In this document: positions 33,801 to 41,751 of the stretch, in pieces
Layout of the letters: every line of letters starts with the position of its first letter
Position numbering within the stretch: the stretch's first letter is position 1
Assembly (NCBI RefSeq): GCF_001976065.1
Contig: NZ_MNAH01000004.1
Span: forward strand, 188,519-252,518
Length of the DNA stretch: 64,000 nt
Direction: 5' to 3'
Source of the DNA: Pseudomonas putida
GTDB lineage: Bacteria; Pseudomonadota; Gammaproteobacteria; Pseudomonadales; Pseudomonadaceae
Position numbers and translations under genes: made by a program
The notes under the pieces: generated by a model
Seen by the model: the letters and a program-made list of their open reading frames with translations, nothing else
The model's database searches: none
Told to the model about the DNA's origin: nothing

Positions 33801-36800
33801 ATCGAGCATGTTGATCAGCGCTTCGTGGGCGCCTTGCGCCTCATGGAAAAACGCTTCGCTGACCGCCAGGCTGCTCTCTTCCACCGCACCATAGAGGTCG
33901 AGCAAGGCTTCACAGAGCTCGTCCACCGGCTGCAGGTCAGCCAGGTGCGCACCTTCGCCGAGGGTGGTCAATTCGTCCAGCAATGCACTGAGCTCCTGGC
34001 GCTCGCCCGGATGCTGCTGCCAACGTCGCAACAGGCTTTCGGCGTCCAGCAGGATGTCCATGCCCTGGGCCAGGAAGTTGTTGATCAGCTGCGGGTCACG
34101 CTTGATCCGCAGGCCGCTGCTAGGCGTGTTCGAGAGGGTTTTCAGGCGCTCGGCGAGCAGCGTCCTGGCACGCTCGATCAAGGCCCGGGAACCGGGGATT
34201 TCAGCCAGCGGATCGCTCTTGAGCTGGCGCAACCCAAGACGAAACAAACCTTCGGCCTCCAGCAGCACTTCAACTTCGTCCAGGTCGAGTGCGATAAGGT
34301 GGGCTTTATATTCCCGGGCCAGTTCGTCCAGCGGCGTCGCCAGCTCGGCAATCGGCAGGACCCCGGCTACCGACGCACTGCCCTTGAGCGTGTGCAAGGC
34401 GCGCTGCAACTCATCGCTGGCCGCCAGCGGGAGGTGTTCGGCGGCCTGGTCGAGAAAACGGTTGAGGCTATTCAGGTGGGTCTCGGCTTCCTTGCGGAAG
34501 ATTTCCAGCAACAGCGGGTCGAGGGCCGCGACGTCCAGGGTGTCCTCGTCCGCTGCCGTGGCTTCGCCCTTGGCCAAGGCATGGGCACGGGCCGCCAACC
34601 GATCGACATCGTCACGTTGGCGCTGGGCATCGGCGGCGTATTCGGCCATCAGTTCCGGGAGTAGATCGAGCACCTCATCGAGCAGCTGGTACACGCTGGC
34701 GCCAGGCTGCACGCTCTGTTCGAGGATGCGGTTGAGCAGGTTTTCCATGGCCCAGGCCAGTTCGCCAAGCACCAGGGCGCGCACCATCCGGCCACTGCCC
34801 TTGAGGGTATGGAAGGCGCGGCGCAGTTCACTCAGGGCCGATCGGTTGGCGGGGTTCGCCGTCCAGCGTGGCAAATACTCACCAAGGATCTCCAGCACTT
34901 CCTCGGTTTCCTCGAGGAACACTTCGCGCAATTCCTCGTCCACCGGCGCTTCGCCTGACGGCGGCGGCAACAGGCTGCCCGGCGTATCGAGCGCGGGCGG
35001 GTTCAAGGCCGAGACCGGGTTGGCCAGCACATCGGCCAGGCTCTGGACGATTGCCGGCGCGTCCTGTTCCTGCTGTTGGCGCAGGGATTGTGCTTCGCCA
35101 GGGCTCAAGATATCGGCAAGCACCGGCACCTGTTGTTCACTGGGGAAAACCCCGAGCGCAGCCAGGCTGCGTTGCGCCACGTCGAGCAGTTGTTCACCGG
35201 GGGCTGCGGGGTCGTCGCTCAGGCGCTCCAGGTAATACTCGATGCTGGTGATGGCGTCGGCCAGACTGTCCAGCGCCTGCCAGCCAGGCTGGCCCGGCTC
35301 GAGCAGCAGGTGCTCGCGGATGAACTGATTACAGGTTTCGATCAGGCTCGCCGCACGGCTCAGCGGAATCATCGCCAGCGCACCGCGCACCTGGGTCAAC
35401 AAAGCCGGCAGTGCCTGCAGGTGCTGACGGTCCCAATCGGCATCGATGTAGTCAACGATCATGTCCTTGGCCTGCTGCAGGCAGATGCGCGCCTCCTTGA
35501 TGACGATCTGGTGGATCTGCGTCAGGTCGGTGGTGGGCAGGCGGCTGTCTTCCTGGCTTTCCGGCTCCACGGTGCCGACCATGCCGGCCAGCGTCGCTTC
35601 GACGTAAAGCAAGGCGCCGGCCACGTCCATGAGGATCGCGTCATCGGGTGCGCGCTGGCCTTGGGCCAGGCTCAGCACCACGGCCAGTTGATCGATGATC
35701 ACCTTGCGAGGCTGGCCGAAGCCCAGCACCGCCAGGGTGTCGGCGATTTGCCGCAGGGGCGCGAGCAGACTGTCGAGGTCCGAGGCATGCTGCCGGTCGC
35801 TGCGCACGAACAGGTCCAGGCGCTCCTTGACCCGCACCAGTTCTTCACACAATGCCGACAATACCGAGCGCATGGCGTCCCGGTCGGGACCAGCCAGCCG
35901 TGCGCGCTCTTCGTCGACCATCGCGCTGTCAGGCAATGCATCATCCAGTGCGTAGCGATCTTTCATGGTCAGCATCTGCCCGGTGGGATGTTCGGCCTTG
36001 GCAATATAGAACAGCAAACTCTTGAGCAACTCGGGTGGCGGCGGATGATTGATACCCTGCATGCCCTCTTCGAGTAAGCGCTTGAGTTCCTTGTCGGCCT
36101 CCTTGAAGAGGCTGCGCAAGGCCGGGCTGTTGGCGATGGCGCCGGCACGCATGCCTTCGACCAGCGCCGAAGCGACCTGCCACAGCGGGCTCAGGGGCGC
36201 TGAATCGCACAAACTTTCCAAACGCGTAAAAACCTTGGCCAGATACCCGAGATGAGTGTCGTCGTCCTGTTCACGCAGCAAACCGACCAGGGCCATCTGC
36301 AACATCTGCCGCAATTTGCGCAGTACATTCGGCAGTTCCGCAGGCGCCAGACTCGCCAGGGACGCTTCGTCCAGTGGAGCCAGGCCGGGCAGCTGCGGAC
36401 TGAAGAGGCTGGTTTCCGACAACAGGCTTTCGCCTCGGGCGCTGCGCAGGTCGTTGATCAGTGGCAATACCACCAGAGGTAAATCGCGGCGGGCGCCTTG
36501 CACGCGATCAAGGTAAATCGGCAATTGTCCCAGCGCTTGCAGCATGAGGTGCAACGCTTCGTCGCGATGATTGACGCGATTATGTTGCAAGGCGCTGACC
36601 AGTTGCTCCATTTCTTCGGCGAGCAAGGCCGCACCGTAGAACTCGACCATCTGCAGGCTGCCGTGAACCTGATGGATGCACGCCAGGCATTCGCTCAGGG
36701 CGTGCGTCGCCTGCGGGTCATCAAGCTTGGTTTCGATCGCGTGATGAGCCTGCTTCAGCGTTTCGGCAATTTCGCCCTTGACCCATTCGAGGGCCACATA

Positions 36801-36818
36801 GTCGTGCCGATCACCCAT
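30807..36818 (-). CDS. chpA: Chemosensory hybrid histidine kinase ChpA (CheA type)
   Basis: The 2003-residue kinase controls type IV pilus extension and retraction. ATG 36818 (MGDRHDYVALEWVKGEIAETLK) follows GGAG. An N-terminal FimL-like region is followed by four clear Hpt sites with HTLKG: His670, His809, His1150 and His1292. Then come the dimerisation and kinase domains (FERMLPRLKRIVRQVASELGKDVEFIVGN, NAVDHGLE, DDGAGVPLE, SGRGVGMDVV), a CheW-like domain, and a C-terminal receiver with Asp1932 in LMLLDIEMPRMDGF. P. aeruginosa ChpA is about 2470 residues with eight transfer sites, so this is a shorter form. Residues about 1064-1100 are encoded by a REP pair. Confidence 0.94.
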   Translation of the reverse strand: MGDRHDYVALEWVKGEIAETLKQAHHAIETKLDDPQATHALSECLACIHQVHGSLQMVEFYGAALLAEEMEQLVSALQHNRVNHRDEALHLMLQALGQLPIYLDRVQGARRDLPLVVLPLINDLRSARGESLLSETSLFSPQLPGLAPLDEASLASLAPAELPNVLRKLRQMLQMALVGLLREQDDDTHLGYLAKVFTRLESLCDSAPLSPLWQVASALVEGMRAGAIANSPALRSLFKEADKELKRLLEEGMQGINHPPPPELLKSLLFYIAKAEHPTGQMLTMKDRYALDDALPDSAMVDEERARLAGPDRDAMRSVLSALCEELVRVKERLDLFVRSDRQHASDLDSLLAPLRQIADTLAVLGFGQPRKVIIDQLAVVLSLAQGQRAPDDAILMDVAGALLYVEATLAGMVGTVEPESQEDSRLPTTDLTQIHQIVIKEARICLQQAKDMIVDYIDADWDRQHLQALPALLTQVRGALAMIPLSRAASLIETCNQFIREHLLLEPGQPGWQALDSLADAITSIEYYLERLSDDPAAPGEQLLDVAQRSLAALGVFPSEQQVPVLADILSPGEAQSLRQQQEQDAPAIVQSLADVLANPVSALNPPALDTPGSLLPPPSGEAPVDEELREVFLEETEEVLEILGEYLPRWTANPANRSALSELRRAFHTLKGSGRMVRALVLGELAWAMENLLNRILEQSVQPGASVYQLLDEVLDLLPELMAEYAADAQRQRDDVDRLAARAHALAKGEATAADEDTLDVAALDPLLLEIFRKEAETHLNSLNRFLDQAAEHLPLAASDELQRALHTLKGSASVAGVLPIAELATPLDELAREYKAHLIALDLDEVEVLLEAEGLFRLGLRQLKSDPLAEIPGSRALIERARTLLAERLKTLSNTPSSGLRIKRDPQLINNFLAQGMDILLDAESLLRRWQQHPGERQELSALLDELTTLGEGAHLADLQPVDELCEALLDLYGAVEESSLAVSEAFFHEAQGAHEALINMLDELAAGQEVSPRPEKVRALHGLLDQSLDPSAMGLIRSDGSRTLSIRELGDATAELERALPPVGASLLAMDPQAQRSSNDNASSLTSIASKPAPTGGRATGLDNDIVSIFLEEAEDILESANHSLQRWIGDPQNAAPLSSLQRDLHTLKGGARMAEVEPVGDLAHELESLYEGLVDRRYSHSAGLAQLLQQSHDRLAQLLEQLKNHQVLGDPENLIEAIRAFRQGHASNVEVIEAPAGNDSAHHDGELLDIFLEEGFDIIESSGAALLRWQAEPSNRQELETLLRDLHTLKGGARMVEIAPIGDLAHELEFLYEGLSTGALQPTAALFELLQRSHDRLAQMLDAARAGEPLPPADRLINAIQNFSHPVLAETPAPLTVAAKAEPPQLQPEAGADMVKVSAELLDDLVNLAAETSIFRGRIEQQVSDAQVALNEMETTIERMRDQLRRLDTETQGRILSRQQVDAERLGYEEFDPLEMDRHSQLQQLSRALFESASDLLDLKETLDRRNQDAENLLQQQGRINTELQEGLMRTRMVPFERMLPRLKRIVRQVASELGKDVEFIVGNAEGEMDRNVLERMAAPLEHMLRNAVDHGLEPADVRVAAGKPAQGRITLDLLREGGDIIFDIRDDGAGVPLEMVRRKAIKRGLLEPGSVISDHDVLQFILQPGFSTAEKITQISGRGVGMDVVHEEVRQLGGTMSIDSVPGQGVHFRIRLPFTVSVNRALMVQCAEDQYAIPLNTIDGIVRVLPNELEGHFRLDPPTYEYAGQRYELCYLGELLKTSPRPRLSGQSLPLPVLLVQCNERHIAVQVDAMAGTREIVVKSLGPQFAAVQGVSGATILGDGRVVLILDLLAPVRAMQARTPQHAASHEVEVEPQRPLLVMVVDDSVTVRKVTSRLLERHGMNVLTAKDGVDAMLLLEEHSPDLMLLDIEMPRMDGFEVATQVRNDERLRHLPIIMITSRTGQKHRDRAMAIGVNDYLGKPYQESVLLESIALWSKPHA
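33517..33627. repeat. REP pair inside the chpA reading frame
   Basis: CCCCCTGTAGGAGCCGGCTTGCTGGCGATGGAC at 33517-33549 faces GTCCATCGCGAGCAGGCTCGCTCCCACAGGGGG ending at 33626. On the minus strand it is read as PVGASLLAMD and IASKPAPTG within a linker before the third Hpt domain. All other REP pairs in this window are intergenic. Confidence 0.95.
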
Positions 36819-36867
36819 AACCACTCCAATCCCCACTTCAATCAAGATAGCCATGCCCGGGGGCGGT

Positions 36868-38928
36868 TCAAGCTTTGTCCGCGACCTGCGCCTGGGTGGC
36901 CGGCAAGGTGAATCCGGACACCGAACGCCGCAACTGGCTGGCCATTTTCGCCAGGTTGCCGATGCTCTCGGCGGTGGCGGTAGAGCCGGACGAGGTCTGC
37001 GTGGTGATTTGCTGGATCACGTTCATCGTCAGGGAAATCTGACCGGCAGACGACGTCTGTTGTTGTGCAGCGTTGGAAATGCTCTGGATCAGCGCCGCCA
37101 GGGTCTTGGATACCCCTTCGATTTCTTCCAGGGCCACACCGGCATCCTGCGCCAGACGCGCGCCGCGCACCACTTCGGTGGTGGTCTGCTCCATGGAAAT
37201 GACCGCTTCGTTGGTGTCGGCCTGGATCGCCCGCACCAGGGTCTCGATCTGCCGCGTCGCGGCCGACGAGCGTTCCGCCAGGCGCTGCACCTCGTCGGCG
37301 ACTACCGCGAAACCACGCCCGGCATCACCGGCCATGGACGCCTGGATCGCCGCGTTGAGGGCGAGGATATTGGTCTGATCGGCAATGTCATCGATCAAGC
37401 TGACAATGTCGCCGATTTCCTGGGAAGACTCGCCAAGGCGCTTGATTCGCTTGGCGGTGTCCTGGATCTGCTCGCGGATGTTGTCCATGCCATGGATGGT
37501 GTTGTGCACCACCTCGTTGCCCTTGTTGGCGATTTCCACCGAACGCTCGGCCACCGCCGAGGATTCGGCGGCGTTGGCCGACACCTGGTCGATGGACTCA
37601 GCCATGTCGTTGATCGCGGTAGAGGCCTCGGAGATCTGTTGGGCCTGGTGTTCCGAGGCCTGCGCCAGGTGCATCGCAGTGGCCTGGGTTTCCTGCACGG
37701 CGGCAGCGACCTGGCCGGCGGTCAGGTTGATCGTCGCCACCAGATCGCGCAGTTGGTCCACGGAATAGTTGATCGAATCGGCAATGGTCCCGGTGAAGTC
37801 TTCGGTGACCGTGGCGGTCACAGTCAGGTCGCCGTCGGCCAGGTCTTCGATTTCGTCGAGCAGGCGCAGGATCGCGTTCTGGTTACGTTCGTTCTTCTCG
37901 GCGGTTTCGCGCAGCTGGCGATTGGTTTCGCGCACCATTACCAGGCCGATGAGGATGATCGACATCAACGCCGCCAGGCCCAGGACATAGCCGCCGATGG
38001 TGTCGGTGTCACGTCCCCCGGCGAGGTTCTCGAAGCCGCTGGCCAGCTGGGACGCTTCGTCGAGCAGGGTTTGCGACAGGCTGAAGATATTGGTGGCCGA
38101 CTCACGGACCTTGAACAGCTCCGGTGAGGTTTCGAGGATTTCGTCCACAGAGCCGGAAACAAACTCGAACAACTCGGAAATCTCCATCAGCCGCGCGCGC
38201 GCGTCGTGATCCTCGACCTGGCTGACCCGCAGGGCTGCATTGCCCTGGAGCATGCCGTTGAGCACCTGGCCGAAACGCGCCGCATCGCGGCCGAACGCAT
38301 CGGCGGCCTGTTGCGAGTTCTCGTCGCCGGACAGCACGGTATTGACCGCCCCTAGAATACGTTCGGCCAACAGTGATTGACGCTGGGCCATCGCCACCTG
38401 CGCAGCCGGCGCTCCGCGTTGCAGCAGGGTTTCCACCACTTTTTCGTATTCGACCTGCAATTGCGGCACGGTTTCGGCCAGGGTCGCGGCGACCTGGTGC
38501 AGCGACAACACCGTCTGTTCGCTGGACAGGATGGCGTCGGTGTTTTTCAGCAGGCGTTCCCAGTCCAGTTGCACGGCGCGCATTTCCGGGCGCACGCTGG
38601 CCGGCGCCGGTGGCAGGCCGGTAGCGGGGTCGCCTTTCTTCAGATAGCTCCAGCGCCGGGCAAAATCGTTGCGCGCATCGCTCAGCAACTTGAACGCAGC
38701 GGCCTTGCCGGCGGCCGCTTCGGTGGCATTCTTGGCAATGCGCTGGGACAACACGCGCAGCTCACCGGCGTGGCCAATGTACTGTTTGTCGTAAGTGGCC
38801 TGGGTATTGAGGTACGCGAAATTGGCGAACAACAGCATGATGAAGATAATCAGTGCGATGAACAGCACGATGATCTGCGACCGACTCCGCGACCCTTCCA
38901 TTGGCTTGCCTGCTTTTGCTTTTATCAT
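36868..38928 (-). CDS. pilJ: Methyl-accepting chemotaxis protein PilJ
   Basis: The 686-residue receptor feeds ChpA. Helix 1 is at about 19-41 (IIVLFIALIIFIMLLFANFAYL), the periplasmic part has two PilJ-type four-helix regions (ELRVLSQRIAKNATEAAAGK and RQSLLAERILGAVNTVLSGDE), helix 2 is near 305-325, then HAMP and signalling domains. The hairpin tip reads DIADQTNILALNAAIQASMAGDAGRGFAVVADEVQRLAERS, with IQASMAGDAG in place of the usual IEAARAGEQG, as in P. aeruginosa PilJ. There is no C-terminal CheR-docking pentapeptide. chpA starts 49 bases downstream, leaving no space for pilK. Confidence 0.95.
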   Translation of the reverse strand: MIKAKAGKPMEGSRSRSQIIVLFIALIIFIMLLFANFAYLNTQATYDKQYIGHAGELRVLSQRIAKNATEAAAGKAAAFKLLSDARNDFARRWSYLKKGDPATGLPPAPASVRPEMRAVQLDWERLLKNTDAILSSEQTVLSLHQVAATLAETVPQLQVEYEKVVETLLQRGAPAAQVAMAQRQSLLAERILGAVNTVLSGDENSQQAADAFGRDAARFGQVLNGMLQGNAALRVSQVEDHDARARLMEISELFEFVSGSVDEILETSPELFKVRESATNIFSLSQTLLDEASQLASGFENLAGGRDTDTIGGYVLGLAALMSIILIGLVMVRETNRQLRETAEKNERNQNAILRLLDEIEDLADGDLTVTATVTEDFTGTIADSINYSVDQLRDLVATINLTAGQVAAAVQETQATAMHLAQASEHQAQQISEASTAINDMAESIDQVSANAAESSAVAERSVEIANKGNEVVHNTIHGMDNIREQIQDTAKRIKRLGESSQEIGDIVSLIDDIADQTNILALNAAIQASMAGDAGRGFAVVADEVQRLAERSSAATRQIETLVRAIQADTNEAVISMEQTTTEVVRGARLAQDAGVALEEIEGVSKTLAALIQSISNAAQQQTSSAGQISLTMNVIQQITTQTSSGSTATAESIGNLAKMASQLRRSVSGFTLPATQAQVADKA

Positions 38929-38966
38929 CGGTCTTCGCCTGTTAACCCACTTCTGGGCCTGCCAGA

Positions 38967-39068
38967 ATCCCCTGTGGGAGCGGGCTTGCTCGCGAAAGCG
39001 GTGGATCAGTCAATATCAATGTTGAATGGACTGGCGCTTTCGCGAGCAAGCCCGCTCCCACAGGGGAT
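38967..39068. repeat. REP pair (long-spacer) between pilI and pilJ
   Basis: ATCCCCTGTGGGAGCGGGCTT and its inverted partner at 39035-39068 flank a spacer of about 35 bases. It lies within an operon, in the 154-base gap between pilI and pilJ. Confidence 0.94.
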
Positions 39069-39082
39069 CTGTGTCGCCCCAA

Positions 39083-39616
39083 TTAAACGGCTACGTTCAT
39101 GAATCCTTGCGACCGCGCCAGCGCAAACAGGCTGAACACCTGCCAGGTCTGTCCACGTTGAAACCGGCCTTCGATAAATGCCGAAATCGGCCCGTTCGAG
39201 TGATCTGTCGGCTGCAGGCTGTCCCGGGCAAAATGCTGCAAGCCGAAGACTTCATCGACCAACAGCCCGGCAAACACCTCGTCGTGCTCCACCACCAACA
39301 CCCGCCGCTGCTTGCGCGGCGTCGAGACTTCATGGCCGAAGAAGCCTGCCAGGTCCATGATCGGCAACAAGCGCCCACGCAGATTGGCCACGCCCTTGAC
39401 CCAGGGCTTGACCCCCGGCACCTGGGTAAAACGCGGCTCGTGCAACACTTCACCGACTTCGCCCATGGGTGCGACGTACCCCTGTTCGCCCAGGCGAAAA
39501 CCAATGCCGCTCCAGCTGTCCTGTCGGGTCGGCTGGGACGGCAAGTCCGCCGCCAGCAAGCGACAGCGCCGGTCGATCTGCAGCAGCAGTTCGAAGGCGG
39601 TCAGTGATTCGTTCAT
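39083..39616 (-). CDS. pilI: CheW-type adaptor PilI
   Basis: The 177-residue CheW-domain protein couples PilJ to ChpA. ATG 39616 (MNESLTAFELLLQIDRRCRLLAADLPSQ) is the start of the conserved N-terminus; the longer frame extends into the pilH gap. Motifs are GIGFRLGEQGYVAPMGEVGEVLHEPRFTQVPGVKPWVKGVANLRGRLLPIMDLAGFFG and a C-terminal QVFSLFALARS. It lies ten bases after pilH. Confidence 0.93.
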   Translation of the reverse strand: MNESLTAFELLLQIDRRCRLLAADLPSQPTRQDSWSGIGFRLGEQGYVAPMGEVGEVLHEPRFTQVPGVKPWVKGVANLRGRLLPIMDLAGFFGHEVSTPRKQRRVLVVEHDEVFAGLLVDEVFGLQHFARDSLQPTDHSNGPISAFIEGRFQRGQTWQVFSLFALARSQGFMNVAV

Positions 39617-39626
39617 GGCCGTACGA

Positions 39627-39992
39627 TCAACCGGCCAACACGCCATTGAGGGTCTTGATCAAGGTATCTTCGTCGACCGGCTTGGTCAGGTAGTCCCTTG
39701 CTCCTTGGCGAGTGCCCCAGACCTTGTCGGTTTCCTGATCCTTGGTGGTGATGATGATCACCGGGATATGCCCGGTGTCCGGATCCTTGGTCAACTGGCG
39801 GGTCGCCTGGAAGCCGTTGAGTCCGGGCATGACGATATCCATCAGCACTGCGTCGGGTTTTTCCTGGCGGGCCAGGGCCACGCCGTCTGCGCCGTTTTCG
39901 GCTTTCAATACTTCATGACCGTGCTTTTCCAGCATGCCGGTCAGTTTGTACATTTCAGTCAGCGAATCATCGACGATCAGGATACGTGCCAT
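39627..39992 (-). CDS. pilH: Response regulator PilH
   Basis: The 121-residue protein is a stand-alone receiver domain. ATG 39992 gives MARILIVDDSLTEMYKLTGMLEKHG; the phosphoacceptor aspartate is in AVLMDIVMPGLNGFQATRQL, the switch threonine in VIIITTKDQETDKVW, and the lysine in YLTKPVDEDTL. In P. aeruginosa PilH opposes PilG and affects pilus retraction through PilT or acts as a phosphate sink. GGAAG precedes the start. Confidence 0.95.
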   Translation of the reverse strand: MARILIVDDSLTEMYKLTGMLEKHGHEVLKAENGADGVALARQEKPDAVLMDIVMPGLNGFQATRQLTKDPDTGHIPVIIITTKDQETDKVWGTRQGARDYLTKPVDEDTLIKTLNGVLAG

Positions 39993-40049
39993 GGTCTTCC
40001 CCATTCTTGTCGGCGCAGGGCCCAATGGCCGAGCGTCTCTGTAGGTGTC

Positions 40050-40454
40050 TTACTGCGGCAAAACAGCGGCAAACCCCGGAACATGGGCCTGTATCGCGTT
40101 CAGCAGTTCTTCCTTGCTGAAAGGTTTGGTCAGGAACTGGTCAGAGCCGACGATGCGCCCCTTGGCCTTGTCGAACAGTCCGTCCTTGGACGACAGCATA
40201 ATCACTGGCGTGGACTTGAAGGCACTGTTGTTCTTGATTAAAGCGCAGGTCTGATAGCCATCCAGGCGCGGCATCATGATGTCGACAAAGATGATGCCGG
40301 GGTGGTGATCGGCGATCTTGGCCAGGGCATCGAAGCCATCGATGGCCGTGATGACCTCACAACCCACGTTCTTGAGCAGTGTTTCGGCGGTGCGACGAAT
40401 CGTCTTCGAGTCGTCGATCACCATGACCTTCAAGGCGCTGGGTTGCTGTTCCAT
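40050..40454 (-). CDS. pilG: Response regulator PilG
   Basis: The 134-residue stand-alone receiver is the first gene of the pilus chemosensory operon. The acidic pocket is in KVMVIDDSKTIRRTAETLLKNVG, the phosphoacceptor aspartate in IIFVDIMMPRLDGYQTC, and the lysine in FLTKPFSKEEL. PilG promotes pilus extension through PilB and raises cAMP in P. aeruginosa. The intergenic region to the divergent gshB (40455-40733) should hold its promoter and includes a short REP-like hairpin. Confidence 0.95.
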   Translation of the reverse strand: MEQQPSALKVMVIDDSKTIRRTAETLLKNVGCEVITAIDGFDALAKIADHHPGIIFVDIMMPRLDGYQTCALIKNNSAFKSTPVIMLSSKDGLFDKAKGRIVGSDQFLTKPFSKEELLNAIQAHVPGFAAVLPQ

Positions 40455-40673
40455 AGTGGCTCTACCGTCGCCTTTAAGAATCTATTTGTCCATTTGCGGG
40501 CCATCGAGGACTCGAAACCCTTGATGTTCAAGGGCCGGCACGACATGGGAGCCTTTTTAGCACAGTCTCCTAATCCAATCTATCGGCCGGCCCTGGCAGT
40601 GGTTTTTCCTTGACCGGGAACACACTCAGCGCCACTCTGACGCCACTTTTATATGGTCCTTCGGCCTGATCTT

Positions 40674-40699
40674 CTGTAGGAGCAAGCTGGCTCCTACAG
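40674..40699. repeat. Short REP-like hairpin
   Basis: CTGTAGGAG and CTCCTACAG are inverted around eight bases. It looks like the head of a REP palindrome without the TTGCTCGCG foot, and lies 35 bases before gshB. Confidence 0.7.
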
Positions 40700-40733
40700 G
40701 TCGACATCAGCCCCAAATCTTGAGGAAACACCC

Positions 40734-41687
40734 ATGAGCGTTCGTGTCGGGATTGTCATGGATCCTATCGCCAGCATCTCCTATAAAAAGGATAGCTCGC
40801 TGGCCATGCTGCTGGCCGCACAAAAGCGCGGTTGGGAACTGTTCTACATGGAACAGCGCGACCTGTACCAGGCCGAAGGCCAGGCTCGGGCGCGGATGCG
40901 TCCGCTGAAAGTGTTCGCCAACCCGGAAAAATGGTTCGAGCTGGAGGCCGAGCAGGACGCCCTGCTGAGCGATCTGGACGTGATCCTGATGCGCAAGGAT
41001 CCGCCCTTCGACATGGAATTCGTCTATTCCACCTATCTGCTGGAACAGGCCGAAAGTGCGGGCGTGCTGGTGGTCAACAAGCCGCAGAGCCTGCGCGACT
41101 GCAACGAAAAGCTGTTCGCCACGCTGTTCCCGCAGTGCACGCCACCGACCGTCGTCAGCCGTCGTCCGGACGTACTGCGCGAATTCGCCGACCATCATGG
41201 CGATGTGATTCTCAAGCCGCTGGACGGCATGGGCGGGTCGTCGATCTTCCGTCACACCGCCGGCCACCCGAACCTCTCGGTGATCCTCGAAACCCTGACC
41301 CTGCACGGCCAGCAGCAAATCATGATCCAGGGCTACCTGCCGGCCATCGTCGATGGCGACAAACGCATTTTGATGATCGACGGCGAACCGGTGGACTACT
41401 GCCTGGCGCGCATTCCCGCCGCTGGCGAAACCCGTGGCAACCTCGCCGCCGGTGGCCGCGGTGAAGCTCGCCCATTGACCGAGAAGGATCGCTGGATCGC
41501 GGCGCAAGTCGGCCCGACCCTGCGTGAAAAAGGCCTGTTGTTCGTCGGCCTCGATGTGATCGGCGAGCACCTGACCGAAATCAACGTCACCAGCCCGACC
41601 TGCATCCGCGAAATCGACAATGCCTTCGGCACCGATATTGGCGGCATGCTGATGGATGCCATCGATCAGAAGCTCAAGGCCCGTTGA
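40734..41687 (+). CDS. gshB: Glutathione synthetase
   Basis: The 317-residue ATP-grasp ligase joins gamma-glutamylcysteine and glycine. Signatures: VGIVMDPIASISYKKDSSLAMLLAAQKRGWEL, LMRKDPPFDMEF, VVNKPQSLRDCNEKLF, DVILKPLDGMGGSSIF, RILMIDGEPVDYCLARIPAAGETRGNLAAGGRGEARPLT and GLDVIGEHLTEINVTSPTCIRE. It is followed 64 bases on by the tonB-like gene and has the same position beside pilG as in P. aeruginosa. Confidence 0.97.
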   Translation: MSVRVGIVMDPIASISYKKDSSLAMLLAAQKRGWELFYMEQRDLYQAEGQARARMRPLKVFANPEKWFELEAEQDALLSDLDVILMRKDPPFDMEFVYSTYLLEQAESAGVLVVNKPQSLRDCNEKLFATLFPQCTPPTVVSRRPDVLREFADHHGDVILKPLDGMGGSSIFRHTAGHPNLSVILETLTLHGQQQIMIQGYLPAIVDGDKRILMIDGEPVDYCLARIPAAGETRGNLAAGGRGEARPLTEKDRWIAAQVGPTLREKGLLFVGLDVIGEHLTEINVTSPTCIREIDNAFGTDIGGMLMDAIDQKLKAR

Positions 41688-41751
41688 AAAGCCAAACCAA
41701 CATTGCGTTATCATGCGCGGCCTGTGAAAACGCGATGTTGGTTTCCTTGTC

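Noticed and set aside
36819..36867. Possible hidden pilK between pilJ and chpA
   Set aside because: The gap is only 49 bases, too short for any protein gene of this kind.
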